Shown: in pieces, positions 1 to 8,732 of the stretch | Numbering within the stretch: position 1 is the stretch's first letter | Layout: each line of letters opens with the position of its first letter | Assembly: GCA_017303615.1 (NCBI GenBank) | Contig: JAFLCK010000017.1 | Location: 43,603-107,602 of the forward strand | Length of the DNA: 64,000 bases | Origin: Obscuribacter phosphatis_A | Lineage (GTDB): Bacteria; Cyanobacteriota; Vampirovibrionia; Obscuribacterales; Obscuribacteraceae | Reading direction: 5' to 3' | Notes under the pieces: model-generated | Database searches by the model: none | Seen by the model: only the letters and a program-made list of their open reading frames with translations | Told to the model about the DNA's origin: nothing | Translations under genes and position numbers: made by a program

Positions 1-2
1 CC

Positions 3-884
3 ACACCTGAAACTGCCGATCAGTTCAATAATCCTAGCTCGGAGATGCTGCCCAATCAGGCTACCGGAGTGATTGTTCGTTCCGACGGCTACATTCTTAC
101 CTGTGCCCATGCTTTCAAAACCTTCGAAAGTATTGATGTCACCTTTGATAATCACAAGACTGTGGAAGCTAAGCTTATTGGCAAAGATGACTTTACTGAC
201 TTGGCTCTAATCAAGGTTGAAGCCCAGAATTTGCCAGTGCTCAAATTTTCAGAGGCAAGCCTGGTCAAACCTGGTGATTGGGTTGTCGCCATTGGTTCTC
301 CGGTGGGACTAGATCATACTGTCACAACCGGTGTGGTTAGTTCGGCCAGGCGATCGCTTGAAGAGGTCAACAATAACAGGGTGGAGTTGATTCAACATGA
401 TGCTCTTCTCTATATTGGCAGTTCCGGCGGTCCGCTCTTAAATATCAAGGGAGAGGTTATCGGCATTAATGCTGCGGTGCGTGGTGGTACGCCCGGAATA
501 AGTTTTTCGGTGCCGGCTGATGTAGCAGCCGAAGTCTCAAAGGAATTGATGACCAGTGGCAGAATTGCTCGCCCCTATATGGGCATGGTGATGGAAGATG
601 TTGATCCGAATATGACAAGATCTTTGACATTGCCATCATCTTCGGTGGCGGTACGTGTCACTCGTGTCGAAGCCAAGGGTCCGGCTGAAGCGGCTGGTAT
701 CAAGGCTGGTGACATTGTTTTGAAGGTTAAAGGTGTGATGGTGCGCCGCTCTCAGGAAGTGCGCACCCTGACTAGGGACGATAAGCCCGGTGTGGTCCTA
801 GATTTGGTGTTGAAGCGCGATGGGCAGGAGATACCAGTGAAGCTACAGCTAGGCGATTTTGCCAAATACCGGCCCCACGGCTAA
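3..884 (+). CDS. HtrA/DegP-like trypsin-type serine protease with PDZ domain (5' end missing)
   Basis: This is an S1C-family serine protease that would degrade or process misfolded envelope proteins. The frame is open to the window edge, so the N-terminus lies outside; the Met at 45 is internal. Counting from that Met, the catalytic triad is visible: His22 in TCAHAF, Asp52 in DFTDLALI and Ser127 in GSSGGPL. The family usually has GNSGGPL, so the Asn is replaced by Ser. A PDZ domain occupies roughly residues 175-265, with the GPAEAAGIKAGDIVL core. An AT-rich hairpin follows the stop. The signal or membrane anchor cannot be judged. I am confident of the family but not of which HtrA paralogue (DegP, DegQ or DegS type) it is. 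Confidence 0.9.
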   Translation, partial: TPETADQFNNPSSEMLPNQATGVIVRSDGYILTCAHAFKTFESIDVTFDNHKTVEAKLIGKDDFTDLALIKVEAQNLPVLKFSEASLVKPGDWVVAIGSPVGLDHTVTTGVVSSARRSLEEVNNNRVELIQHDALLYIGSSGGPLLNIKGEVIGINAAVRGGTPGISFSVPADVAAEVSKELMTSGRIARPYMGMVMEDVDPNMTRSLTLPSSSVAVRVTRVEAKGPAEAAGIKAGDIVLKVKGVMVRRSQEVRTLTRDDKPGVVLDLVLKRDGQEIPVKLQLGDFAKYRPHG

Positions 885-909
885 TTTATATAGACAGACC
901 TATATAAAT
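884..909 (+). terminator. AT-rich hairpin after the HtrA-like gene
   Basis: A perfect 10-bp inverted repeat, ATTTATATAG and CTATATAAAT, with a 6-nt loop begins on the last base of the stop codon and is followed by CAGGTTTTT. The stem is weak because it is AT-rich, so termination is plausible but not certain. Confidence 0.45.
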
Positions 910-959
910 CAGGTTTTTAGAAAAACACTGCAGTCAAATACTATTTGGAAAAAGACACT

Positions 960-1307
960 ATGGATAATGCTTTTCAGAGCTTAGCGCAATTGGCTGCCTG
1001 TCAGTGCGATTGCCGTCAATTGTCGGCTTTGTCGGACCAAGAAAAAGAGTCATATTTGACGCTTCTGCCTGGCTTTGTGATTTCACCTCAGGGCTATCTT
1101 GAGCGCAGCATCAAGACTAATGACTTTCTTTCTTCTTTTGCTTTGGCGCAGAAGATTGTTCCTCTTGCTGAGGAATTAGGTCATCATCCCGACCTGACAA
1201 TAAAGTATGGATCGCTTGAGATAGTGATATTCACTCATTCGATCAAAGCCTTGAGTCTGTCCGACTTTGTACTTGCCGCCAGGCTGGCAGCAATTTTGAA
1301 GCTTTGA
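960..1307 (+). CDS. pterin-4a-carbinolamine dehydratase (PCD/DCoH family)
   Basis: The enzyme dehydrates 4a-hydroxytetrahydropterin to quinonoid dihydropterin, recycling the cofactor of aromatic amino acid hydroxylases; some bacterial members act in molybdopterin or folate metabolism. The signature is clear: GHHPDL followed by FTHS, giving His75, His76 and His93 with the 18-residue spacing of the catalytic histidines, then the conserved LSLSDF end. The length of 115 aa is typical of the family. A TTG at 945 is also in frame, but the ATG at 960 is preceded by GGAAAAAG and fits the usual N-terminus better. No aromatic hydroxylase is nearby, so the physiological substrate is unknown. Confidence 0.85.
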   Translation: MDNAFQSLAQLAACQCDCRQLSALSDQEKESYLTLLPGFVISPQGYLERSIKTNDFLSSFALAQKIVPLAEELGHHPDLTIKYGSLEIVIFTHSIKALSLSDFVLAARLAAILKL

Positions 1308-1325
1308 TCAATTTTGAATCTTAGC

Positions 1326-2639
1326 TCAGTGCGGACGCATGTATAAATAGTAGCCGACACAGGCCATGATTACGATCAAGATGACGCCTACCATCCAGGC
1401 TGGAGTGGAGGGCATATTGTACATCTCCGCCTTGCTGGGCGAAGGGCGTAGATGATTTTCGCTTTTCGGTCTTGGTGTGGGCAAGGGAGGGGGCGGACCA
1501 TCCGGCCGAGGCGGGCGTTCAACCATCTCCATTTCTTTGGTCACAGCCTTGGGTGTGGGAATTGCGTCAAGGTCACCCCACTTGCTGCCTGCGGTGCTCT
1601 CTGCACCTGTGAGTGCAGGCTCGGGAGCAGCAGCCTGCAATGGAGCTGGAGCCGAAGCCGGTGCTGGAGCAGGAGCCGGTGCTGAAGCTGCTCCTGGCGT
1701 TGGTATAGAATCAAGATTGCCCCATTTGCTGCCACTTTCAGCCTGCGTTTTGGGAGCTTCGCTTAGCGCATTAGCGGGAGAGGCGGTAGCCCCTGGCGTA
1801 GGTATCGCGTCTAAGTTACCCCATTTGCCGCCACCGCTGTCGGTCTGTTGACTTGCCGCCGGTGCGGCAGCATTGGCGCCCAGACCTGATGCTCCGGGTG
1901 CTCCGGGGGTGGGAATAGAGTCGAGGTCGCCCCATTTTGAGGAGCTACTTTGGGCCTGTGGCTGAGCTTGGGCTTGAATCATCTCTTTTGCCTGAGCGGC
2001 GCCGACTTCTAAGTCAGGTCTAGGCATCTGTTGAATATTGATTTCGCCTGTGGCTTCTTGGGCTTTGGCTGCCATGGGCATAGTCGCTGGTGCCGGTGCT
2101 GGTGCCGGTGCAGGTGCTGGCTGGGCGGCCGGTCTGGCTGCAGAGCCGGGGGTTGGTATGGAGTCGAGATCGCCCCATTTAGATGAAGCTGCTTGGCTTG
2201 CTGCCGGAGTCTGAGCTTGAGCCTGAGCCGGAGCTTGAGCCTGCGCCTGAACTTGAGCTGGAGCCTGACCGGAGAGCCTGGCTACGACATTTGCTAACTG
2301 CTGTTGAACAGTTTCAGGGCGAATCAGATCGAGTGCCCCTAGGTTTAGAACTGCCCGAATCAATTCAGGACTGGGGCTATCGGCAGAGGCTATCATATTG
2401 GCTTGAGGGAAGAGATTCTTCACCTCAGAGATTAGCTCCAACCCCTTGTCTGGCTCATCCTCAAGATCGATCCAGATTAGCTTGCCGCCGACCTTAAAGG
2501 CCTGATCGACAGATCTTGCGCCATTGGTGAGTCCAACGGTGGCCAAGTATTTCATACCGGCCTGGGACTTAATTGATTTTTCCAGTAAGTCCTGTCTGGA
2601 TTCTCCGCCATCACAAACCAGTAAGGTCGGTATGCTCAC
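1326..2639 (-). CDS. tail-anchored pseudo-receiver protein with five KWG[DN]LD[SA]IPTP repeats
   Basis: I do not recognise a named family. Residues 1-125 look like a response-regulator receiver fold: LLVCD at the start and Asp58 in IWIDLED at the phosphoacceptor position. The conserved Lys appears to be Arg (LIRPE), as in CpaE-type pseudo-receivers. Residues about 130-390 are Ala/Pro/Gln-rich and presumably disordered, and hold five near-identical motifs of the form KWG[DN]LD[SA]IPTP. A proline-rich stretch precedes a single C-terminal membrane helix (about 414-433) with only a few residues after it, so the protein is probably tail-anchored with its bulk in the cytoplasm. The start is GTG at 2639 with GAGGGG upstream. 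It lies 48 nt downstream of the giant gene at 2688-6617 on the same strand, so the two are probably co-transcribed. A scaffold role is a guess. Confidence 0.75.
   Translation of the reverse strand: MSIPTLLVCDGGESRQDLLEKSIKSQAGMKYLATVGLTNGARSVDQAFKVGGKLIWIDLEDEPDKGLELISEVKNLFPQANMIASADSPSPELIRAVLNLGALDLIRPETVQQQLANVVARLSGQAPAQVQAQAQAPAQAQAQTPAASQAASSKWGDLDSIPTPGSAARPAAQPAPAPAPAPAPATMPMAAKAQEATGEINIQQMPRPDLEVGAAQAKEMIQAQAQPQAQSSSSKWGDLDSIPTPGAPGASGLGANAAAPAASQQTDSGGGKWGNLDAIPTPGATASPANALSEAPKTQAESGSKWGNLDSIPTPGAASAPAPAPAPASAPAPLQAAAPEPALTGAESTAGSKWGDLDAIPTPKAVTKEMEMVERPPRPDGPPPPLPTPRPKSENHLRPSPSKAEMYNMPSTPAWMVGVILIVIMACVGYYLYMRPH
1552..2184 (-). repeat. five coding repeats of KWG[DN]LD[SA]IPTP
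   Basis: The five copies lie at about 1552-1590, 1696-1733, 1795-1832, 1905-1940 and 2149-2184. Each is followed by Gly or Lys-Ala and separated by 25-80 residues of low-complexity Ala/Pro/Gln sequence. The Trp, the LD pair and IPTP are invariant, while codon choice differs between copies, so the motif is held by selection on the protein rather than by recent duplication. Confidence 0.8.
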
Positions 2640-2687
2640 GGTTTACAAGCCCCTCTATTGCTTAAGACCAATTTCGATAGTTTACAC

Positions 2688-5600
2688 CTAAGCTTGCTGA
2701 ATGTTGTCATCAAGGGTGAAGCCAAGCAATCTGCCATTGGTTTCCAACATACGTTTGCGCATTTCCTCAACCGGCATATTGCCTAGTTCAAGGTCTTTAT
2801 ACATAGCCAAAAGTTGCATGGAAGACATCAGGCAGAGACTTTTCTTACCGGCAAATTCTTGCAAAGCCGGGGTGAAGTCTGGTTCGGTCCTCTCTCTTGG
2901 CGATTTCGAGAACCAGGTTTGGCCAATCAAGATGCCTTTGGGCTCGATTTCATATTCGTCCCAAAATGCAATTACTGATTCGGCAAGTTGGGCTATATCA
3001 GAGCGGCTAGCAACCTGAGGACTTCTTACTATTCTGGCGATTGCGTCTATCTGGTCGCCCCGCGAGAGCCAGAATTCGCCAGGATTGCTGCGCGATGGCG
3101 AGACTGTCCAACCCAATCGAGAGAGCACTTCTTGCGAGGCGCTCATAAGGGCATTTTGTTCACCGGTAAGAAGAACATGCTTGAGACCTTCGATTGCTCT
3201 AATGCGAGCATCTAGAGCTGAGATTCTCAGCTGCATCTGTCTTAACTGCTCCATCATTTGACCATGTTCGCCCTTGAGAGAATCGGCGTATGGGAAGGAG
3301 AATTCCTGGGTCCAGGATGGGGCGAGAGTAGGAGTTAGTTCTTCCATTTTGATCATTATTTCCTTGACGTATTGGGGCGCTTCTAATTCATTGCGGGAAA
3401 GAGGTTGGTCGAGAGTTTGATTTGTCAATGTCTGGTCTGGTATCGAAGCTGGTACTGCTTGCATGACCGCCGGAGCAGGGTTAACCATGGCCATGCTTGG
3501 AGCTTCCGGCAAGATCATGCTTGGGTTTGGCAGCGGAGCTGCTGGTGGCGCCGGTGGAGCATAAGTGGGTATGGAAACTTCGGCTTGCGGGGCTGCAGGC
3601 GGTGTCATAGGCGGTGTAGCTGTTTGTTGAATCTGCGGAGTCATTTCAGTGCCGCTTAGATATGGAGCCGGAGGGGCAAAGGGCGAGACCGGTTCTTGGT
3701 TTGTTTGAGCAGCAGGGACAGCAGGGACAGGCATAATTTCACTTGCTGCTTCTACTGCTCTTTGTTCTGCTGCTGGAGCTGCCAAAAGATCTGGTTGCCC
3801 CATCAGCTCTGCCTGATAGGCCGGTCTGAGAATTTCTTTGGCTACATCTAGAACCGGCAGAGACTCCTGGGTGGAAGTTTCGTCGAACTTAGCCTGTGGT
3901 TTCACACCTTCATTTAAGGCGGCCATCCAGGCTGGTTGAATTTGTGCAGGTGTCGGTACCGGGGGCGGCGCTGGCGTCGGAGTTGGCGTCGGCGTTGGCA
4001 TAGACGCAGATATAGGCGCTGCCTCAGCTCTGCCAAAATCTAATCGCGGCTCTTCGCTTGGATTATTTATGGCACCGACTATCGAGCGTAAGGAACCTTT
4101 CACTTCATTAGGTTTAGCAGCAGGGGTGACGGCAAAGGCGTCGATAATTTTGCTTTCGTCATCTGAAAGAAGGCTGTCTTGCGCTGAAGCTGCTGGTTGG
4201 CTTACTGCCGGCATGGGCATCTGATCTTGACCTGCGGGTGCTGCCTCCGAATCTTCTTTGAGAAATTCAAAAGTATTTCTGAATTCGTCCATGCTCATCG
4301 AACCCAGAGGCTTGTCCGGTCTAGCCGGTTTCTCTTCTTCATGCCTAGGAGCGCTTGGGGTCGAAGGCAGTACTTCGAGAGGTTCTCTAACAACTGCAGC
4401 CTGCGGCGGTGCATCATGTAGCATGTCTTTGATCATGCCGTTTAAGAGTTGATTTTGTTCAGCCGAACTCAATACCGGTTCGGCGATGACATCGGTGATT
4501 TCTACAGTTTCCACCGGTGGCGGTGGCGCTTCCTGTTGTTTGATTATCTCTTGAATGCGTGATACCGGAGTCTGTGGCGCAGCTTTGCCAGGTTCTCTAG
4601 TCGCAGATTCTATTTCGTTGGCTTGTTGAACCAATTGGCGGGCGGTTTCGGCAAACTCGCTAAGATCCATATCCAGAGTTGCTTTCTTCAGCTCGACTCC
4701 GGCAATCTCGGTACTTTCGCCAGCCGGTGATACTTTGAGTTCAACTACTTCGGGCTGTACAACTACTTCGGGCTGTACAGCTACTTCAGGCTGTACAACT
4801 ACTTCAGGCTGTACATCAATAAGTTGTGGTGCGATTTGCACTGCTTCCAGATCTTGGGTGGCGAATTGATCTTCGGAATCTATCTTTTGTGACAATTCCA
4901 TCGAGGCTTGAATGATTTGTTCCAGGTCTAACTCAGGCTCTTTAGCCGGCTCAAGAGCGGTTTCAAGAGTAGTCTCAAGAGTAGGTTCAAGAGCAGGTTC
5001 AGGCGTTGGTTCTGGTGCAGGCTCTGCCGTGCTCTCCGGTGCTGTCTCAATCTTAGGCTGCGGCTGAGCTTCTAAATATGGTTCGGGTTCGGATAACTGA
5101 CCAGTATTGACAGCCGCCTCTAAACTTATCTGGGCATGAGGAGCTTCCTGCAACACTACTTCTTCAAGAACCTGGCTGCTTGCGAATTGAGGTTCTAATT
5201 GAGGTTCTAATTGAGGTTCTAATTGAGTCTCTGCTTGGCTTTCTATTTTGCTTTCTAATGCTGGTTCTATCTGGTTAATTTGGCTCAGAATATCTTCCAG
5301 AGAACCTGCAAAATCATTTGTTGGAGCCTTTGGTTCGGTCTCTTCAATTGTTTCAGGAAACTGCACTTGAGACTGTGCTTGCGTCTGTGCTTGAGCTTCT
5401 TGCATCGATTGCTCTATACGCTCAGCTTCCATCGATACTGATTTGAGGATGTCTTCTGCAGTAACTTTTACAGGAGTCGGTGTGGCCGAAACGGGGGCTT
5501 TCGCCTCTAGTTCGTCATCATCATCGAAACCATCGTCATCGAAGAGCGATTTCAAGGCTCCTCTGGGGGGTTGTTTGGCATCCGGCTTGCTTATATTGCC

Positions 5601-6617
5601 GGATACTGCGGATGGTGCTGGTTCTGTCAATGCTTCGGGACCTCTTGCCGTGGAATTTTCGGTGGCTGATGTCGGGCTTGAGCTTGATGCCGAGGCAATT
5701 AGCTCGTTTGGAGAAACTTCGTTTGCAATAGCTTCTAGTGTGCTGATGTTTTCCTGCTGCGGCTCAGCTTCCTCATTGCTGAGGCTCTTCAAGGTGTCTT
5801 CCGCACTAGCGACTAGGCTGGAGAGGTCCAATGAAAAACTGTTGTCGGCGCTGGCTTGAGCCATGTCTGCCGGCTTACTGAAATCAGTAGGCAGACTGAA
5901 CTTGTCGCCGCCGCTTTCTGCGTACCATTTTTCCACGCCGTTCATCAAAGCCCGGTCAAAGTCTGGAGAATAAGGAGAAGGCAAGAAGATTACTTTGCCT
6001 CCCTTATCGCCTGCCCAGAACTGAGCGGCAATACATTTTTTCGGTCCGGCAGTAGCAAGCACTGAGTAGTTACTGGAGAGGAAGTCGGTTCTGATAATTG
6101 TGTTCCATTCCAGCCCTGGCAAATGCAGAAATTCAGACATCTCCGACTCTTCACCTTCATCGGTGGGTTCGATGATTCTGCCGTGGCTGACAGCGCTCAT
6201 CTGGCGCGGACCACCATCGGGTGATTTTTGGGTGGGTGCGTAGACCGAGAGCCAGTCGTAGTTATCTATAGATATTGAGGGACCGGCCAGAATGAAAGGA
6301 CGGCAAAGGAAATAGATAAGCAGTCCGCCTTCGGCAAGAAATGGAATGAGCTCCTCGAGACGGGCGTCGCATTCGTTGACGAGCTCTTGGATGAGGGCAT
6401 CATCTGGGACATTCAGTTGATTGATGCCTTCCTGCAAGAAGGAGTTGATTCGTCTGGTGGCCTCCGGACCTTTGTCGAAAAGATGAAGGAGGCTAACCGG
6501 ATTGGCGATGATTACCTTGTATTGTTCAAGTGATTTTGCCTGGCCTAGATTAAGGAAGGATTCTTCGCCATAGCCGGGGCAGTTTAATCTGAGCACCCGG
6601 TTGCTATCGATAGACAT
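2688..6617 (-). CDS. giant 1309-aa protein: N-terminal globular domain, long disordered Pro/Glu linker, nuclease-fold-like C-terminus
   Basis: The family is not one I can name. Residues 1-235 form a folded alpha/beta domain ending in a GGKVIFLPSPY motif. Residues about 236-1085 are rich in Pro, Glu, Ala and Gln, with an acidic FDDDGFDDDDE patch and several isolated amphipathic helices (for example AEDILKSV, LEDILSQI, DEFRNTFEFL). A coiled coil follows at about 1120-1150. The last ~120 residues (LGWTVSPS, GEFWLSRGDQIDAI, then EPKGILIGQ and the SLCLMSS...LL end) resemble the restriction-endonuclease-like domains seen at the end of some large bacterial proteins, but the acidic and Lys catalytic residues are not obvious, so it may bind rather than cut. 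The start has AAAGGAAA about 7 nt upstream. It is the first gene of a pair with the KWG-repeat protein. Function unknown. Confidence 0.75.
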   Translation of the reverse strand: MSIDSNRVLRLNCPGYGEESFLNLGQAKSLEQYKVIIANPVSLLHLFDKGPEATRRINSFLQEGINQLNVPDDALIQELVNECDARLEELIPFLAEGGLLIYFLCRPFILAGPSISIDNYDWLSVYAPTQKSPDGGPRQMSAVSHGRIIEPTDEGEESEMSEFLHLPGLEWNTIIRTDFLSSNYSVLATAGPKKCIAAQFWAGDKGGKVIFLPSPYSPDFDRALMNGVEKWYAESGGDKFSLPTDFSKPADMAQASADNSFSLDLSSLVASAEDTLKSLSNEEAEPQQENISTLEAIANEVSPNELIASASSSSPTSATENSTARGPEALTEPAPSAVSGNISKPDAKQPPRGALKSLFDDDGFDDDDELEAKAPVSATPTPVKVTAEDILKSVSMEAERIEQSMQEAQAQTQAQSQVQFPETIEETEPKAPTNDFAGSLEDILSQINQIEPALESKIESQAETQLEPQLEPQLEPQFASSQVLEEVVLQEAPHAQISLEAAVNTGQLSEPEPYLEAQPQPKIETAPESTAEPAPEPTPEPALEPTLETTLETALEPAKEPELDLEQIIQASMELSQKIDSEDQFATQDLEAVQIAPQLIDVQPEVVVQPEVAVQPEVVVQPEVVELKVSPAGESTEIAGVELKKATLDMDLSEFAETARQLVQQANEIESATREPGKAAPQTPVSRIQEIIKQQEAPPPPVETVEITDVIAEPVLSSAEQNQLLNGMIKDMLHDAPPQAAVVREPLEVLPSTPSAPRHEEEKPARPDKPLGSMSMDEFRNTFEFLKEDSEAAPAGQDQMPMPAVSQPAASAQDSLLSDDESKIIDAFAVTPAAKPNEVKGSLRSIVGAINNPSEEPRLDFGRAEAAPISASMPTPTPTPTPAPPPVPTPAQIQPAWMAALNEGVKPQAKFDETSTQESLPVLDVAKEILRPAYQAELMGQPDLLAAPAAEQRAVEAASEIMPVPAVPAAQTNQEPVSPFAPPAPYLSGTEMTPQIQQTATPPMTPPAAPQAEVSIPTYAPPAPPAAPLPNPSMILPEAPSMAMVNPAPAVMQAVPASIPDQTLTNQTLDQPLSRNELEAPQYVKEIMIKMEELTPTLAPSWTQEFSFPYADSLKGEHGQMMEQLRQMQLRISALDARIRAIEGLKHVLLTGEQNALMSASQEVLSRLGWTVSPSRSNPGEFWLSRGDQIDAIARIVRSPQVASRSDIAQLAESVIAFWDEYEIEPKGILIGQTWFSKSPRERTEPDFTPALQEFAGKKSLCLMSSMQLLAMYKDLELGNMPVEEMRKRMLETNGRLLGFTLDDNIQQA
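4743..4814 (-). repeat. four tandem 18-bp coding repeats (VQPEV units)
   Basis: Four consecutive 18-bp units, 4743-4760, 4761-4778, 4779-4796 and 4797-4814, are almost identical at the DNA level and encode VQPEVV/VQPEVA in the disordered linker of the giant protein. A shorter 12-bp EPQL repeat lies near 5190-5228. The near-identity suggests recent slippage and a length that may vary between strains. Confidence 0.85.
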
Positions 6618-6807
6618 CTGGCTTTTCCTTTCAGAAGCTTGCCCTGTCTGTCTTTCTTTCAGACCGACTTTTGCCGAACCTGTAAGGGGGATCTGTCAGG
6701 GGGGATTTCCCAAACTTTTATACCCAGTATTCAAAAGGCAAACGCTCATGGCAATTGCCAAATTTACCTGTATTGATGTCAAGGCGCAGGCGGAAGCTGA
6801 AATGTCC

Positions 6808-6842
6808 AAAAAAAACGGACCCATCCTAAGATAGGTCCGTTT
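6808..6842 (-). terminator. rho-independent terminator for the 6884-7300 gene
   Basis: AAACGGACC (6813-6821) pairs perfectly with GGTCCGTTT (6834-6842) around a 12-nt loop. Read on the minus strand, the hairpin is followed by a run of eight T residues, which is a classical intrinsic terminator placed 42 nt after the stop codon at 6884. Confidence 0.85.
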
Positions 6843-6883
6843 ACTTATTTATCCGACTGATTTATCGCAATAAATCGCGAAAT

Positions 6884-7300
6884 TTATTCGAGTTCTTTGT
6901 CGAGGCTGAATGCGGCCAAAGAGAACGGCTTTTCTACCGAATTGGCGAAGGCATTTCTGCCGCCGTAGTAGAGACCTTCACCGGTGCCGACCAAAAGACC
7001 GAAGGGAAGACCGAAAACAGAACCGAATACTTTCGGCGGAATGTGGTCTTTGCCGCCCAGTTTATCGGCGAAGTTGCCGGTGTACTCGATGACGCGGTTG
7101 GAGCTTCTGCGAGCGATGGCAACAGGGATACCGACAACCAGTCCAGAGGCAACGCTGGCGGCTCTTACCGGGAAGAGCACGACATTGGCAGCCATATCTT
7201 TCGGCTCGTCAGCGAGGGCTTGTACGTTAGCTGTGGAAGCCAAGGCGAGCATGGCCAATCCGGCGCAGGTCAGGGCTTTCAATTTGTTGCGATTGTTCAC
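6884..7300 (-). CDS. small exported protein of unknown function
   Basis: I do not recognise the family. The best start is GTG at 7300: GGAGG lies exactly 7 nt upstream, whereas the in-frame ATG at 7318 would put that Shine-Dalgarno inside the gene. From the GTG the protein (138 aa) begins with a textbook Sec signal peptide, basic MNNRNKLK, a hydrophobic core and an ALA cleavage site near residue 29. The mature part has two Gly-rich hydrophobic stretches (around ASGLVVGIPVAIA and GLPFGLLVGTGEGLYYGG) separated by a basic SSNR segment, and may associate with membranes. It has its own terminator at 6808-6842 and so is monocistronic. Confidence 0.7.
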   Translation of the reverse strand: MNNRNKLKALTCAGLAMLALASTANVQALADEPKDMAANVVLFPVRAASVASGLVVGIPVAIARRSSNRVIEYTGNFADKLGGKDHIPPKVFGSVFGLPFGLLVGTGEGLYYGGRNAFANSVEKPFSLAAFSLDKELE

Positions 7301-7484
7301 GAGGAATCCTCCGTCCATAGAATCAGATTACTAGTAATGTAATTGCGACCATAATAACACTGGTTGAGCTCAATATAAGCGCATCAATCGGCATAGTTGC
7401 TAATATTGTATTGTTCGAGCTGCCAAGAATAACTGATGTCTATACAGTTGTTGTCTATTTGACTGTCTATCTGGAAACTAAGTA

Positions 7485-8732
7485 ATGAAAAGTCCCGACT
7501 CTGAAGTGGAAGCTAAGGCTAATAAATCTGTCTATCACCGCAAAGGCTTCGGTCTTAAGGACGAGGTGGATGGCGAATTAAAAAGTGTCTATGAATCTCC
7601 TTTGGTGGAGAACCTCAAGAAGTCAGGCAATGTAATCACTCAGAACGGAATCACAGTCAGGCTTGCCGAGGCTTTTGGTTTTTGCTGGGGGGTCGACCGA
7701 GCTGTTTCATTAGCTTATGAAACCCGTAAACATTTCCCCGAGCGGCGCATCTGGATCACAAATGAAATTATTCATAATCCGGTAGTCAATTCCAATCTTA
7801 AAGAGATGGGAATTCGCTTTCTCGGCACCAAAGAGGATGGCAGTAAAGACTTCTCTTCCATTGGTGAAGGTGATGTGGTTATCTTGCCTGCTTTTGGCGC
7901 TTCAGTAGAAGAGATGAAAATTATAGAAGGTAGGAATTGCGAGATTGTCGATACCACTTGTCCATGGGTGTCAAGAGTTTGGAATCGTGTGGTCAATTAC
8001 GGCAATGGCATTTTGAACAAAGAAAGCAAATTGAAGTTTCGCTATACGTCTATCATTCACGGAAAACCAGATCATGAAGAGACAATAGCTACCGCATCCC
8101 GTGCTTCCTGTTATTTGATTGTGCGCAACTTGGCAGAAGCTGAGTATGTGTCAGACTATATTATTAATGGCGGTGAAGCTGCTGCTTTTCTCAAAAAGTT
8201 CAGCCAGGCTCATTCTCTGGGCTTCGACCCAGACAAAGATCTAGATGCCATCGGCGTGGCCAATCAAACAACGATGCTCAAGGGCGAGACCGAGCAGATA
8301 GGCAAGTTGTTTGAGCGAACCATGTTGCAAAAGTTTGGTCCGCAAGAGCTTGATAAGCACTTTCTCAGCCCTGGCGATACTATCTGTGATGCTACACAAG
8401 AAAGACAAGATGCCATGCTGCAACTGGTCGATGAGAGTCTCGATTTGATGCTTGTCATCGGCGGCTTCAATTCTTCCAATACCGGGCATTTGCAAGAAAT
8501 AGCCGAAAATAAAGGGCTGCCCTCTTATCACATAGACGGTCCCGATTGTATTGGACCGGGTAATCGCATACGTTTCAAGCCTTTGCATGCTTCTGGTTGT
8601 GACGAGGCTCAAGATTTCCTGCCGCCCGGAGCGGTCACTGTTGGTATTACCGCTGGTGCTTCGACTCCAGATCAAGTTGTCGGTGCGGTGCTCGAAAAGC
8701 TCTTCAGTATTCGAAACCAAAACGCTTCCTGA
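7485..8732 (+). CDS. ispH: 4-hydroxy-3-methylbut-2-enyl diphosphate reductase (cyanobacterial-type IspH)
   Basis: IspH carries out the last step of the MEP isoprenoid pathway, reducing HMBPP to IPP and DMAPP with a [4Fe-4S] cluster. The three cluster cysteines are visible: Cys67 in AFGFCWGV, Cys159 in VDTTCPWV and Cys301 in GDTICDAT. The substrate-binding IIHNPVVN, IIHGKPDHEET and TQERQDAM motifs are also present. At 415 aa it has the N-terminal YHRKGFG extension typical of cyanobacterial and plant-type enzymes, whereas proteobacterial ones are about 315 aa. The start is ATG 7485 with only a weak ribosome-binding site. Its 3' end overlaps the convergent flavoprotein gene by 29 nt; that protein could supply electrons through ferredoxin, though this is only suggested by position. 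Confidence 0.95.
   Translation: MKSPDSEVEAKANKSVYHRKGFGLKDEVDGELKSVYESPLVENLKKSGNVITQNGITVRLAEAFGFCWGVDRAVSLAYETRKHFPERRIWITNEIIHNPVVNSNLKEMGIRFLGTKEDGSKDFSSIGEGDVVILPAFGASVEEMKIIEGRNCEIVDTTCPWVSRVWNRVVNYGNGILNKESKLKFRYTSIIHGKPDHEETIATASRASCYLIVRNLAEAEYVSDYIINGGEAAAFLKKFSQAHSLGFDPDKDLDAIGVANQTTMLKGETEQIGKLFERTMLQKFGPQELDKHFLSPGDTICDATQERQDAMLQLVDESLDLMLVIGGFNSSNTGHLQEIAENKGLPSYHIDGPDCIGPGNRIRFKPLHASGCDEAQDFLPPGAVTVGITAGASTPDQVVGAVLEKLFSIRNQNAS

Noticed and set aside
1477..1851. Plus-strand frame opposite the KWG-repeat gene
   Set aside because: Reflects the repeat composition of the real minus-strand gene; Ala/Gly-rich and without a start signal.
4743..5228. Repeat arrays resembling a CRISPR
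   Set aside because: Units are contiguous 18-bp or 12-bp coding repeats with no spacers; they keep reading frame in the giant protein.
5443..5859. Plus-strand Ser-rich frame of 138 aa opposite the giant gene
   Set aside because: Low-complexity antisense of the disordered linker; no ribosome-binding site.
7411..7446. Possible promoter before ispH (TTGTTC and TATACA)
   Set aside because: Spacing of about 24 nt between the hexamers is too long for a standard promoter.
8241..8720. Long minus-strand frame (159 aa) opposite ispH
   Set aside because: Antisense to highly conserved IspH sequence, no recognisable motif and no ribosome-binding site.
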